Below are positions 48,271 through 60,657 of a stretch of DNA of 64,000 nucleotides, piece by piece. The notes beneath the pieces are model-generated. The model was given only the letters and a program-made list of their open reading frames with translations, had not been told where the DNA came from and did not search any database. Origin of the DNA: Stenopsyche tienmushanensis. Lineage: Eukaryota > Arthropoda > Insecta > Trichoptera > Stenopsychidae. The stretch is from positions 372,001 through 436,000 of the forward strand of contig WACJ01000043.1 of the NCBI GenBank assembly GCA_008973525.1, in the 5' to 3' direction. Position numbers and translations under genes: made by a program. Numbering within the stretch: position 1 is the first letter of the stretch; every line of letters starts with the position of its first letter.

Positions 48271-49544
48271 ATAATGCAAAAAAAAACGATTTTTTTCAAA
48301 ATTCTAGACCTCAAAATTTCGTTTAATGTCAATAGCTTACCGAAACTCCCACGCGAAATCGTACAAAAATCAAGTATCAAATAAATCCATAAAATTAACA
48401 TATTTTCAGCAATAAAATGATTTATTTTATCTGAACGTATGATATTTGTTTTAAATATTTTTTTGGAATTCAAAGAACTATCTGCGATACAGGTTTTAAG
48501 CATATTGGTTACTTCTTGGAATCTGGTAATTGAACTGATTTCTCAAAATATTTTATCATTTCTTTTTAATAGACCTTATTAAATTCAGCCATATTCTTTC
48601 CTTTATATTTTTGTCGAAAGCCTATTTTTTCGTTGGAATATTTTACAAAGTAAATTTGTTGTGATTCCGTAGGAACGTTCATACATATAAAGACTATCCA
48701 AACACGAAGGGATTGAGTATTGGATGATATTCGCCAATTGGGTTTAATATTTCCAGCTACGCCATTCCAAGTCAGAATTGTGGTAAAATACCAACAAATG
48801 GCGTCCAATATACGTGATCCCAAGTGGCGCAAATATAAAACAGATAAAATATTAAATTTATCTAGAGCAGACTGTTGACATGTGCGGCAGTGTGGTTAAT
48901 GAAATCAAACGAAAAATGAAATTTGAATCGAGTTTTCTCCGAATCCAGATGAAATTTTTTGCTCCTCCGAGACTTTCAGCATTGAAATATTGTTGTAAAA
49001 TATCACACCTGTGTCTTTGCGTCGTACAACGAATCGCGCATAAACGGGCAATCGGTCAATAAAGCGTTACATGGCTTTTGAAGTGTATTTGTTAAACTGT
49101 AAAGAATATATTAAATCAAAAATTTGTCATTTCGATGACTGCTCGAATTGAATGATGACTGAAAATATTTAATTTTTGAGACATGGGATATAACCAGCTA
49201 AACTGCGTCATAGCTGTCGAGCCATTGATAGCAGTGCGCTCAATTTTGATTAAATATCAATTTGTGATATTGTTATCTTAGCGCTTAAGCTCCGACCAAA
49301 ACATTAAAAAGCACCGAAATAGTTGTGAGCTAGCTGAATTATCTGCTCAGATCACTCACCATCTAATGATTTGTCAAAAATGAGCCAATCGATATTTTAG
49401 AACAGCGACTGACCACGAAACATCAAAGACATGCCCAAAATTTGATTTTGATAATACAACTTATCAAAGGACTATGATTAAACAATTAGGTCACAAACCA
49501 TAGACAGTCCTAGTGAACTAGTAAAAAAAAATTTTCCCCATATA

Positions 49545-50184
49545 CACTCAAACCTCTTTTTGTGCGTTTTCGAAGTTATGCGGTTTTTTTAAAGCAATTT
49601 TTTCTTTGTTTTTTAATTTCATAAAGAGTACGAATCGCAATATTTTGGATAAAATAGGATACTTTCTTCTCTAGGATCTTTTCTATTTAACTCTCTATTA
49701 TTCCTACCAGATTTATGTCAAAATTTATTTTTCAACTATTTAAAAAAAACTAAAACTGACAAAATAAGGCCAAAAAAATGACTTGACTGATTTTTTTTAA
49801 ACAGTCGCCATTTTGTGATTTGTTGATGACATTGACACTGCGCATACTATTTCTTCCGAAGAATGCGATTTTGAGTCCTATCGAAAATTGCAACGAAAAT
49901 TATCATACAGCGATGATAGTTTGGATAGATGTCTGGAATTTGAGGTGACAGAAATCCTTAAAATTTTACCAATGATGCAAGACGTCCTTTAAATATTACC
50001 AAAAATGTAATTTTTAATTACCTTATTGTTATCCTGTTTTTTTTATATAGCTATTTCAAAATTTATTCAAAATACAGCTATTTCAAAATCCATTAAACGT
50101 GTCTTCACTCTTTCTAGGTAAGTCATAGTTTTTTTGTGCGAATTTCCGCGGAACGCATCTACCGCACAAAAAAAAGTTTTAGTG
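49545..50184 (+). mobile_element. Tigger-like family R5, copy without the hAT insertion
   Basis: The ends are inverted repeats: CACTCAAACCTCTTTTTGTGCG at the left, preceded by TA, and CCGCACAAAAAAAAGTTTTAGTG at the right. Plus-strand codons 49819-49992 (57 codons to TAA) read DDIDTAHTISSEECDFESYR and LEFEVTEILKILPMMQDVL. This matches the relic NDEIDIGYTVSSEK/SDFELYRK in the 19672 copy and fits the acidic C-terminus of a Tigger transposase. All catalytic parts are gone. Confidence 0.7.
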
Positions 50185-50361
50185 TTTTCATGAAATCTAA
50201 TTATGTTTTATTAATTGGATTGTTTGTTATAATAATCAAAAGGGCCATTATTTATAGTATAAAAATAAATCTTATTAGCTTTTAAAATTATTATCACTTG
50301 ATTTGGCGGATCTGTAAATATAATATATTCAATACTATTAAAAATAAATTAAATTTTAGCA

Positions 50362-50636
50362 TTAACCCCTTCAACGTTATGCCTCACTGTTAAACGTGTC
50401 ATCCGTAGTGACACGATATTTTCGCCGCTAGCGAATACGTACGTCATATCTAGTATACAATAATTCCCGAGATGAATCATTCTTACATTTAACGTACACA
50501 ACACTGCAATCGGACATATCCATCCTTATCCATTGAGGTTTGCTTAACTTTCACAATGCGGATATATCCGTCATACCCATTTTGCATGGACTTCGGTCTT
50601 GACGGATATATACGTCATATCCACTTAAGGGGCTAA
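50362..50636 (-). mobile_element. piggyBac-type MITE R3, inverted copy
   Basis: It begins TTAACCCCTTCAACGTTA at 50362 and ends CCACTTAAGGGGCTAA at 50636 (last TTAA decayed to CTAA). It is inverse to 11639-11985: CGCTAGCGAATACGTACGTCATATC, CAATCGGACATATCC, GCGGATATATCCGTCATACCC and GACGGATATATACGTCATATCC. It has a single core unit where the other copy has three. Confidence 0.8.
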
Positions 50637-51021
50637 TCAATCGCTGAATACATTATATTTATCAAATCCATATAAATAATCCTGGAATACAAAGTAAATC
50701 TAGTGGATGAAACATTATTTCCTTGAAAAAATAGTTTTTTAGGGATCATCTTCCTCATTTAGCAGATATTACCTATAAAATAGAGAATATTCCTTACCCT
50801 TTTTATTCGATTACAATAAAAATATAATTCTGATCATTAGATAAGGATATAGATTTTGGATTATTGAGAGATCAAAGCATTTTTAAAGCGTTCCCATAGA
50901 AGCACAAATGACAAATTTATGATAAATGAATGTCAATAATCAGTTGCTACAAATGTTGACCAGTCTTTAGCTGTAACAGTTCTTACACTGCACATTCTTG
51001 TAAATTGATATTGATTGATTC

Positions 51022-51367
51022 CAAAAACTATCCCTATTTCTAATTGTGTTCACACATTTTATCCAGCAATTAAGATCATTTTCTTGTTTCTTTGTTCTTT
51101 TCTATGTTTTTTTTTATTAGACGTAGGATTTCATTAATCCCTTTGTTTACATAACATCTCACGTAGTTTTTGCTTTGTCTCTCTAATCAAATAGAACGTA
51201 AGGTGTCGTATATGTGAGACGTCGAATGTGTCATGTATCAAATGTATTACGAAGAACAAATCTTTTAATCGCAAACTTTCTACGTAGCAGATAATTCTCA
51301 AACACTTTTGTATTTTCATGTTTATCTACGATAGCAATAAGTATTTGCTATCTTACAGTGAAAATTC
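51022..51367. repeat. Repeat family R6, copy 2
   Basis: Nearly identical to 38205-38560, same orientation, 12.8 kb apart. It lacks an 8-bp ATAAAACC-type segment present near the start of the other copy and has one more T in the poly-T. The minus ORF across it (51134-51319) is broken in the other copy, so it is not a conserved gene. Confidence 0.85.
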
Positions 51368-53703
51368 GCTTTGAATATTTCAATATTTCCATATAAAAAT
51401 GTTATCGCAATGAAATAATCCCATGGCTTATATGAGGCTTCATTAGAAGTATGCATCATGTATCATGTTAAGTACACGTGTCGTTTAAGTATTAATTTAT
51501 TATTTAATCTGCGGAAGTCATTCAATTTGGAGCAAAAAAGGCGCAATTTCAATTTGGGTAAAAGTTTTTCGCGATATCAAGTCGAACGGAAAATATCAAA
51601 GTTGGAAGAGGTTGCGCCTTGGAAATTTTCAAATTATCCAAGTCTTTCACATAAATACCTACACACACATACAATATAATCAGATATATTTTCCGAGGCT
51701 TCCGGCATACCCGGTGAAGCACTTAACGTTATTAGAAAATCATTGGGAAATCTATCCCCTTGGCAAGGGCAAATAGATAAAATTAATACACCGGAAGATA
51801 AACGTCTTAACTGATTTTGCCGGGTTCGATTCTGCGGTTTGTCAAAGTAACTTTTTCAGGGATCATAAACTTTTCCTTAAACCGGTCGTTAAGTGAAAAT
51901 TCTTTTTCTTTATCCGCAGTGAAAGTCTTCTCGCTAATGAAAGCTGAAAGCTTTCTCTTGCCAACAAAAAATATGTGCTCAATTTATATAAAACATCTGC
52001 GACAATCGGCATTAATTGATCTTATTCATATGTCGTTTGTGCTTCTGTGGGAACGCTTAACATCCATTCCAATCAAAACTATATATTGATACAGAATGAA
52101 TTAAATTAAACGTGATAATCTAGAAAAATTCACATATATTCTGCACAAGCCATCGACGCAATTTTTTCATATGCATTATTCAGCTGTAAGAGTTTCATAA
52201 TCAAGTTATGCTTAATTACCAAAATCAACCCCAATTTTATAAAAATTGAAGAGTATGCTTTCATTTCAACGGCTTTTGGAAATGTATCTTTTCCAGAATT
52301 GCGTTAATGACTTGCCATTCTGTCCATCAGCGCCTGTTTCATGGGTCGTAAAAGGGAGGTTGTGTTTGAAAACAAGAATACTTTTATGTTTTCATTTGTA
52401 TAATCACATACAAGATGATAGGTAATTCTGCTAAACTTTTGCTACAATCCCAATGTAATTTGCAGTTCTCCCTGTGTTTACAGTAGCAACAGTATGTGAA
52501 TGAAATGAATCTTTTTTAAATGGCTGAAATGTGAATCAGCGTAAGTCGAAAACATACTGGTAAATACAATTACAAATATATTTATTCAAAGGATTTGTTA
52601 TTCAATGGCATTGAAAATCACTGATGCAAGCCAACGATTGAAAGATTTGAGCCCTCGTTCTTCCCACTGCTATATCCCTTCGGATGAATGTTAATTTAAT
52701 GGATCCAGAGTCTTGGAACAGCGATGGGACACAGCGATAAGTCATTTTACAGGAAATCCACCCCAATAGGGATGGAACCCGGCTGGGAAAATTAGCCGAA
52801 AATAACTAATAAACTGTTTTTTACTCCGCCAAACGTTCCAATCAAGCCGATTTAAGCGCCAATTATTAGCCGATCAATCGGGCGATTTTTCTAATCAATT
52901 ATGGAGCATGAAGTGCGAATTCGCCGACAAAATTTTATTCCTCGCCTTCAACGAATATTCGGGATATTTCGCTCCTTTCGACATTTCAGCGCGCAAACGT
53001 TTTAAGGACGATTTTCGGCGTAAATACCGAATATTGCGCGGCTTTAAATATCTCAAAAAAATCGCGAATATTTCATCCGCTCTATTCCGATTCAAAATTG
53101 CTTTTCTTTTTTCGCGAATTTCATTTTCTTCAGATTTTCACGGAGACATAGTGGGGCCCCGAAGAAAGTTTTCCATATACTTATTTTCCGCATATGGAAG
53201 ATTTTCGTGTCGCTCAAAAAAAGTCGTTACTTCATTTTCTACCCTCTCCTCGTACAGAATATTCACTGAGCACAAAAAATCCATTTCTGCCTCGTACAAA
53301 TAAATTGGCTTTCCCTTTGACGAAAATCACAATTCATATAATTGCTTTGCAAAAAAAAAAAATCGTACACTCTAAATGCCGTAATCTCTTTAGATATGTT
53401 TTAGAACATTTTACGTACGCTTTGTTGGGGTCATTAAATGCGACCTTTGCCATAATTTGTTCGCCTTTGTAGCTCGAAAATGCGATGCTTTCAACATAAA
53501 GGAGTGATCGATTTAATCGTTGATTTTTATTATATATATATCTTTTTGATTTTATCTATGAATAATGATGTGATTTCATACAACTTTTCATAGCATCTAA
53601 GGACTTCTCGTGTCAATCCATTGCAAACAAATACTATTCATATCTCCAGGCAAGACTGTCTTAACCTGAATGACTTGAATCGACGGTGACTTGTGGTGAC
53701 TAA
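51368..53703. other. Gene-free intronic stretch, possible conserved block at its right
   Basis: Between 52720 and 53200 the sequence has ATTAGCCGATCAATCGGGCG, TCTAATCAATTATGG and many TTTTCGCG words. It is open on both strands (131 codons plus, 66 minus) without domains. This style suits a conserved non-coding element more than a gene. The remaining part is plain AT-rich DNA. Confidence 0.35.
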
Positions 53704-53723
53704 AGTGGTGTGGTGTGGTGTGG
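53704..53723. repeat. GTGGTGTGGT simple repeat
   Basis: Four GTGGT/GTGTG units directly beside the truncated end of the neighbouring mariner fragment, possibly formed at the breakpoint. Confidence 0.8.
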
Positions 53724-53727
53724 TTTT

Positions 53728-54094
53728 CTGGCAATTGCATCCTTTAGATTGTCTAGTTGGAAACAATATTTTGTTGAATTGATCGTTTCACCTTGTTGAA
53801 GTAGCTCATAATAAACTACCTCCTTCCAGTCCCACCAAATGCATAGCAAAACTTTTTTTGGGTGTAGGCCAGGTTTAGCTACAGTTAAAGCTTCTGTACC
53901 CTTGGTCCAAGACGGTTTACATTGGATATTCACATAGAGTATCCAACTTTCATCTCCAGTGACAAGTCTCTTAAAAAAAGGTTGGCTATTATGTCGTTGG
54001 AGGAAAAGATCGTATGTTGAAATACGCTGAAGTTTATTTGAGTCAGTCAGTTATGATTAGATCATTTGCGAATGAAACTTATGGGACAACCTAA
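53728..54094 (-). mobile_element. Mariner fragment with 5' terminal repeat, doubly deleted
   Basis: On the minus strand it starts at 54094 with TTAGGTTGTCCCATAAGTTT, a classic mariner terminal repeat, with TA next to it. The 5' leader is joined directly to NSQPFF, RLVTGDESWILYVNIQCKP (first catalytic Asp) and then PGLHPKKVLLCIWWDWKEVV and ELLQQGETINS, ending at DAIARK near 53728. The N-terminal DNA-binding domain has been lost by internal deletion. The part with the second and third Asp and the other terminal repeat is missing. In sequence it is clearly a different subfamily from the 28573 element. Confidence 0.85.
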
Positions 54095-54239
54095 TATAAC
54101 TTACCTATAAGAAAAAGGTACTGTTGAACTGTAACTGGGGTTAAGTAAGCTTATTTGACGATTTTTTGATTACTTTTTAATCTCTTATATGGTCGTTTTT
54201 AAAAAATCTATACACATCAGTGATATAATATTTTTCAAT

Positions 54240-54409
54240 TATTTTCTTTTCCTGCATAAATCCTGCATATAATGACGCAAATGTTCTTTTATAGACTGTT
54301 GGCTTTATATTATTGTTAATAAATAGTGATTTGAAATTATTTAAAACAAAGCAATATAATAATGATCAAAAATGTGTTTCCTGAACCGTGTCTCGATACA
54401 AATTGATTA
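54240..54409 (-). repeat. Repeat family R9, inverted copy
   Basis: GTTTCCTGAACCGTGTCTCGATA at its right end is the inverse of 15698-15720. The rest aligns loosely. It lies just left of the 540-bp TTAA element. Confidence 0.5.
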
Positions 54410-54516
54410 TGAATATATAAGTTTTTGTTGTAGTATTTTTTATCGCAGTCTGATTCCCTTTACATATTAATGATTTTATAGCATTATTGTAATTGTTTTA
54501 TTACAATAGCTATCAT

Positions 54517-55056
54517 TTAACCTGTTGAGGAGCGAGCAAATTTAAAATCGATGAAGTCGTTGATGTCATAATCGCTTTACGCCGATTACTTTCTGTCAGC
54601 TCCTAATCAGCGTAAGACAATCTTCAATTGTAAATGAACACTTGATAGTGAATACAATACCACGTCATTTCTTTACATTAACAATGCACAAAAAATCGAT
54701 TCGTTTGCTCCTCCTTTAGAAGGAAATGATAATTGAACAAAGACTCATTCAACACGCAGAGAAGAACGGCAAGCAGCTAAATAAACAAACACTCTCGATA
54801 ACACACAATATTCGGTCGTTTCTTTGCGTAAACAAATAACACACTTGAAATCGAAATCATTATAAGTCGATAAATTTGGGCTTAACGATCTATACAATCA
54901 TGCGATGCATGTGAGGAAGCTATCCTTCTCAGTCTTCCGAACTGCGCTAAGTTCTCTCTTTCTCTGTCTGTCTCCGAGCTTCAATGTGCAAGAGTGCTCT
55001 TTTTGGGACATGAGAATTCGGACATACATGTATGTCGATGCTCCCCAACAGCTTAA
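54517..55056 (+). mobile_element. TTAA element family R4, longest copy (540 bp)
   Basis: TTAACCTGTTGAGGAGCGAG at the left and, inverted from the right, TTAAGCTGTTGGGGAGCATC give terminal inverted repeats with about 16 of 20 matches and TTAA on both sides. That pattern is piggyBac-type. The content is non-coding, with CTTTCTGTCAGCTCCTAATC, ACACAATATTCGGTCG and TTCTCTGTCTGTCTCC. The other four copies (16335, 30020, 33797, 58985) match parts of it. Confidence 0.75.
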
Positions 55057-58000
55057 TTGTATTCATTTTATATATATATAGGGCTTATATATATAAATAT
55101 ATTTTCATATAAATGGCTACTTTTAAGATTCTAATAATGCTTGTGAAGAATTTCTGCATAAATCTAAGTGTTGTAAAGTGAGCTGTTAATATCTTAACAT
55201 TTCATGGTGAATATTTCTCTGGTCATGGTTTCTTGGAGATATATAAGTGAACCCATACACGTTCCCATGTAGGCATATCAGCTCCGCTTTAATTCTTTTT
55301 GCTTTCTCCTGTTGCATTCTCAGTTACGAAATAATGAGGCAACTCTCCATTGTTTTGTCAATTTTGTATTATATTACTTAACAGGGATCCCTCGCGCGAG
55401 TCTTATTTTACCATTTACATTCTTCCAGCGACATGAAAAGAATTCACCACATAAATATTTCGACCCCGCGATGGCGGATGTAATATTTGGTTTAAATTCT
55501 TACGGTTAAAATGTTTGCCTTGTATTATGTTGAGGACAAAAAATGTTTGGCCTTTTAAAAAAATCTCGGCGCAATGTCGGTGCGAGCTTTTAGTACATTT
55601 CGCGATCCATGCAAAAAGCTCGCTCAGTTCAAAAAAAAAAATCAAAACCATTCGATAGAGCAACCGCTCGCTCAGCCAAGGATATGGTTTTAATCGATTT
55701 TTCTACATCTATCGAAATTATATAATAATAGAGTGCAATGTTTGCAAGGAGATATTTCTTGCCGCGTTGCTAACTAGGTTCTGCATAACAACTTATAATA
55801 GTTTGCTAATTAGGCTAAGTTTGTCTGTGAATCCTATGTACATGACAAGAATACTCATGAGTATGATTGTTGATATTTGAAAAGATCTAGCTGAGGTTTA
55901 TATTATAATTAAATTTAAATCCATAATAAATAAATATTTTTGAAATAAAACTGATAACAAAATCGGCTAGATCATACAGTAAGGCAAATCTTGCAAAATT
56001 TGATTGCATATTTCATGTTTGTATGAGCGTAAGTGCGTTTTTAGATGTTTTTCATCAAGTATTGATATAATGACTTAAATCTTATACTCTTATTGTAAAG
56101 GTTCGAGCTCAAATCCAATGAAATTGTGAAAAAAAATCATCATACCAACAAAAATTAGGATCTAAAAAGGGTAGCATTTGTATCTAATATATCTGCATTT
56201 TAGATTTAAATTATGTTTTTATCCAAAAATAGTATTTTTACATTAATCGAAGATATATTTAATGTAAATAATCATTAAAATTATCTCTTCTTTGCTTGAA
56301 ATTCGATTCTGAACTGTCTGCTACAAATTCGCAAAGTTTACTAGGTTTTGTTTGTAACTTTGTTTGACACACGTTGGTTGTCAGTCAAAACTTCTTCCCG
56401 ATGTTGAATGCTATTCCTGAATTCAAATATCAATATTTGAGACCCGTTTTTCGATCGATACAACGAATAACACCTAAACATCCAAATCTGTCCGAATCAT
56501 TTTCGAACGCGTCGATTATCAGGGCGAGGACCTTCCGCGTCCGAATAAGGACGAAAGAGCGGGTCATAGAGGTTGTCACCTCACCTCTTCGGTAACTTTG
56601 TTGGACCAACTTCCTGGGACTGCGGGGTAAACCCGAAAGCTTCGGGCCTGGATCGGGAGGGTAAGCGGCTCTAATAAAAAACTTTTCCGACCGACTGACT
56701 GATTTACAGCCCGGTCCCAGAACGAAATTTAGCTAGGTGTGTTTTTTTTTCAACCCCACAAAAGAAACTTAAAATTGGGTTGATTGTGAAATATTGAAAC
56801 TGCATAAATATTTATAAAGGAAATGCGGCGGAATAGACAATGGGATTGTCGGAGTTTTTCATACTCTTTTCCATGGGGATTCCGCTACATTAAGTATCAA
56901 ACAAGCCCATATTTCAAATTCTATTCATAATGGGCCAATCCCTAAAGCGTTTCTTTTTTATACAGGCAGATTAATATATGAATCATATACATAAGTTTGC
57001 AAATCTTTCAATATTTAAGTAAGATCGTAAAGTTTGTACGTTTATCAAAGACAGCCAATTTGCAAAAATAATTAAAGTATGATTTAAAATAGATGATAAT
57101 TTGGCAACTCAATAATAGATCCCATCCCATTGTTATGTTTTATGTATTCTCCCACGTAAATCTCCTTTCACGGAAATAATGATCCTCAGCAATGAGGCAA
57201 AAGCTGAAATGAAGCAAGTAATTTAGTTAATCATAGCCGGAGGGATAACTGTCTTACATCTTGTAAATATTATATTCATTACATTATAATATTGAATACA
57301 TTGTACCAAGAAATGGTATATGCTAATTTAGGGTCATTTAGGTAAACTGTTGCCAAGTGTGAACGTCTGCAATGCATACTGCATGCAAAACAAATTAGGA
57401 TGAAACTCTTCCAGGGGGAATCATTTGAATTCAAAATTCCCGCGGTGCTATTGCGAGTCCGCGCAAACCGAAGCCCCATTGTGTCGAATCATTGTCTCAC
57501 ACACTCAATTGGATAACGATGATGAACCTCCTCGGCTCCGGAGGAAGACATCACTGACCGAATGACTTTGTTAAGTCACCGGATTCGGCCGATCGTTAAA
57601 AGGCCAGAAAGACAGTGGTTTTTTTCACGTGTCCGTATCTGGCCAAGCAACAAATAGCCTGGAGCCGCTTCAAAGACGCCGACCGACCTCTGAAGCCGTA
57701 AATTAAATCCGTATTTCACGAATTATCCGGTCTAGGCGGCGCACCATGAGAGCGGGTGAAATTGAGTCATCAAACCGTCAATGGAGCCGAGCACGTACAC
57801 CTCAATTTATGGCACAAAATTACTTATAACGAGTGGCTAGATCGACAGCACTATCGTCACTCGATTGGGTCTTCTCGCTTGGGGCGGTTGCGACTTAATT
57901 CATCAAAATTAGCGCTTTCTCGAAGCCAATATGAACTCAATGAGCTATTTGGACGTGGTCGTGGGAAGTGCGCATGCGCCGAAGCGTTCCAATGCATCTG

Positions 58001-58750
58001 CGACTGCGCACAATCTGCCAAAGCACTATACATGATGATTTATACCTAAATATATATATATAATGAAGATTTCCTTCTGCCTTCCAAGGAAAATACTTGG
58101 CTTTTAATAAACCACACACATTTCTCCAGCATGATGTCCTTAAATTTCTACGACAAGAAACAATACGCAAAATGTACCAATTCAATAATATTTTATCATA
58201 TACAAGGAAAGGATCGAAAATGGGTAATCAATCAATATTTTATAGCCTATTTTATATACATCATTTCAAAAATTCGATCATTAAAATAATCGTCTTATCA
58301 TGAGTGTTCTCCGTGTGCTCGAGAATTTCTCTTATCTCATTTCAATGATGTTAATTAATTTAAATACGACGATCTGATGGAAAGTGTAGTTGAGATACGC
58401 CAAAGGAGCTTAATGAAATATTTCGCAATTGTGAAGCTTTGAGACTTAAACAATAGATGCAAATCTTAACGTCGAGCTCGAAATGAAATGCACAGGGAAA
58501 TAGAAAATTCTATTCCTTGCATAATATAAGAAAAACGCTGATTAAAAATACAAGCTAAACTATTGTTATTTTGTGTGGATATTAGATCTGATTTATTTGT
58601 AAAACTAACTACGGATAATATGTATATGGGGGTGATGCATAAGTTTTCGCTCCGTGTATTGATATTGTGGGTTAGATCCTGTATTGTTAATCTGAGCAGA
58701 TTTAATTCGCCAGATTAGCAGCGACATCTTCCGTCTCTCTTTAGGCGCAA
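55057..58750. other. Gene-free intronic stretch
   Basis: Plain AT-rich DNA alternates with GC-richer blocks at 56480-56730 (CCTGGATCGGGAGGGTAAGC) and 57480-58020 (GCTCCGGAGGAAGAC, ATGCGCCGAAGCG). The 97-codon ORF at 57756-58049 and its antisense have no domain. A TATATA run lies at 55070. No shared repeat was recognised. The GC-richer blocks are candidates for conserved regulatory DNA. Confidence 0.35.
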
Positions 58751-58979
58751 TGTGTTATTTTAACAGCGCCATCTCTTGTGGCCCTACGGAGACAATGCAT
58801 CTGCATACCGATGGATCGCTTCTTGCGCGTGCACCGTTGCCGATTGGGGAGTGACGCGCAGGAAGCGGGAGTGGGGAGAGTCGTCGGTTAGCCTTGGCTG
58901 CAAGAGGTTGCCCCTCCTGCAGTGAAATAAATAGTTATTTAGAGAAGAGAGTCTATTCGACGCCCGTCTATTCTCATCA
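58751..58979 (+). mobile_element. Possible solo LTR (family R8), longest copy
   Basis: It starts TGTGTTATTTTAACAGCGCC and ends GACGCCCGTCTATTCTCATCA, so it has TG...CA limits. It carries an AATAAA at 58926-58931 before the shared end. The segment GTCGTCGGTTAGCCTTGGCTG recurs at 4588 and, inverted, at 40632. The length of about 229 bp suits a Ty1/copia LTR, but no target duplication or internal region is seen, so this is inference from form only. Confidence 0.4.
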
Positions 58980-58984
58980 AATTC

Positions 58985-59336
58985 GAGAAGCGAGTTAGTT
59001 TCAAATCATCATAAACTTAGATGCTATTTGTTTGTATGTCCGCCATTTATCATCCGTATAAATCCACTTGTCTATCAGGATCGTCGCAGCGTGTATGAAG
59101 CTTGTACATAAATAAATAAACATTGTCGTTGGCGCACAATAATCGGTCATTTCTTCAAGTAAACATAAACAAAACATTTGAAATCGATTCATTTAGGTTA
59201 TCATTATTAATCGTACGATGTACGCAAGATACTCTTTCCGTCTCTGTTTCATTTCAAACTCTCCATTTCGTTAGAATGCTCTTTCTGAATCAATGGAATT
59301 CGACCACAACTCTTTGTCTTACCTATTTAAGGGACT
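58985..59336 (+). mobile_element. TTAA element family R4 copy, left end lost
   Basis: From GCGAGTTAGTTTCAAATCAT it follows 33809-34046 (AAACTTAGATGCTAT, GTCCGCCATTTATCATCC, GTGTATGAAGCTTGTAC). It carries an additional inner part (ATCGATTCATTTAGG, CTCTTTCCGTCTCTG) like the 540-bp copy, and ends CTTACCTATTTAAGGGACTAA with decayed TTAA. It abuts the LTR-like repeat, which may have replaced its left tip. Confidence 0.7.
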
Positions 59337-60617
59337 AATAATTTCAGTGCCACGCCGAATTTTTTCACAATGATATAACGTCAATTTTTTTTTACTCTTC
59401 ATATTTAGATACGATTTTTTATATGATCCTCCACAATATTCCACAATATAATATAAGTGATTAAATGAAATAGGTGTTGAATTTGAAATACTTTCCCGCT
59501 CTATTACCCGACCATTAAATCTCACCCTTATATTAGACTCGGATTCTGATGAAGAAATTTGGGTTCCTGTAAAAGCATCACTAAACTTTATCTTGGCTTA
59601 CAACAGCAGTGCTTACAATTGCCAATAATATTCCACTATGATATGTTACCAATAATGATGATTATAGCCCATTTTATAAAAAAATGGGTTCTAAAATAGT
59701 CAGGAATCTGGTGATACGCGATCAAAAATGCGAATTTGCATTGCATCACAATCGATAATTAAATGTTCTTGATCAATCAAAACATTGGTCTTATTTATAG
59801 GCGAAGAAAAATAATTAAGCTGTATGTACGACGGTTGGGTTAACTTTATACGTTTGGTATTGACTTTTGAAGTTTGGCCAGGCTCGGCGAGGGGCTACAC
59901 CCAATGTGATGAGAAGACCACGAGGAACTTTACCAAGTTTGCCATTGACGCCTATGCCGACCACAGGTTTCACTGGGAAACCATCAAAACTTTCTTCGCC
60001 CCCTCTGCCACTCCTCGAAGCCTTCATTTAGATCTTAGTCAGTTTTTGTTTCGGCTCGAGACCTCCTCTCTATATGAAACTACTTGGTGGGGTTAACTTT
60101 TGAAATTTTGTTAAGTTGCACGAATACTAATGCCGAGGCCTCGAACATGAAAACTGAATTGGGAGCAATTCCGAAAAAACAGTTTGAAAACCGCATAATC
60201 AAGACGAGGGCTTTTGTTCGGAATATATGTCTAATTAATTGGGCTCGTGGCAATTAAGAGTTAGTTGAACCCGCCGATTAATCTACTCCTTTATGTTGCT
60301 TCATTATAGATAAATAAACAACTTAATTATGGGTCGTATATGTGGCCAAGTATTCTTGATCAACGATCAGACTAATTGCTCGACTCCCTTTAAATATATA
60401 TATATTTTTAAATTTATTCCCTTGAATACGGACATTTTAACATTAATATTGATCGTGTTCTTTGAGATAATGATACAAAAATATATTCGGTGCAAAGTAT
60501 CACTTATTAGCATAAATATGCAACGTACTTATATGGCTGTATTTTGAGCGCTTAAGGCAAAATATGGCGTCCCGTTAGAGATAATTGAAACGTCAAACAC
60601 AATTAGGTTATGTTCCG

Positions 60618-60621
<4 letters not shown>
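59337..60621. other. Gene-free intronic stretch with a doubly open GC-richer block
   Basis: 59815-60096 is open on both strands (90 codons plus, 70 codons minus) and GC-richer than its surroundings, but neither translation shows a known motif. The rest is AT-rich with no recognised element. Confidence 0.35.

Positions 60622-60655
<34 letters not shown>
60622..60655. repeat. TA dinucleotide microsatellite
   Basis: About 17 uninterrupted TA units between TGTTTTA and TTCTGCC. Confidence 0.95.

Positions 60656-60657
<2 letters not shown>

Noticed and set aside
52908..53303. 131-codon ORF
   Set aside because: Composition is basic and Phe/Ser-rich without a domain, and the minus strand is also open; more likely a non-coding block low in stop words.
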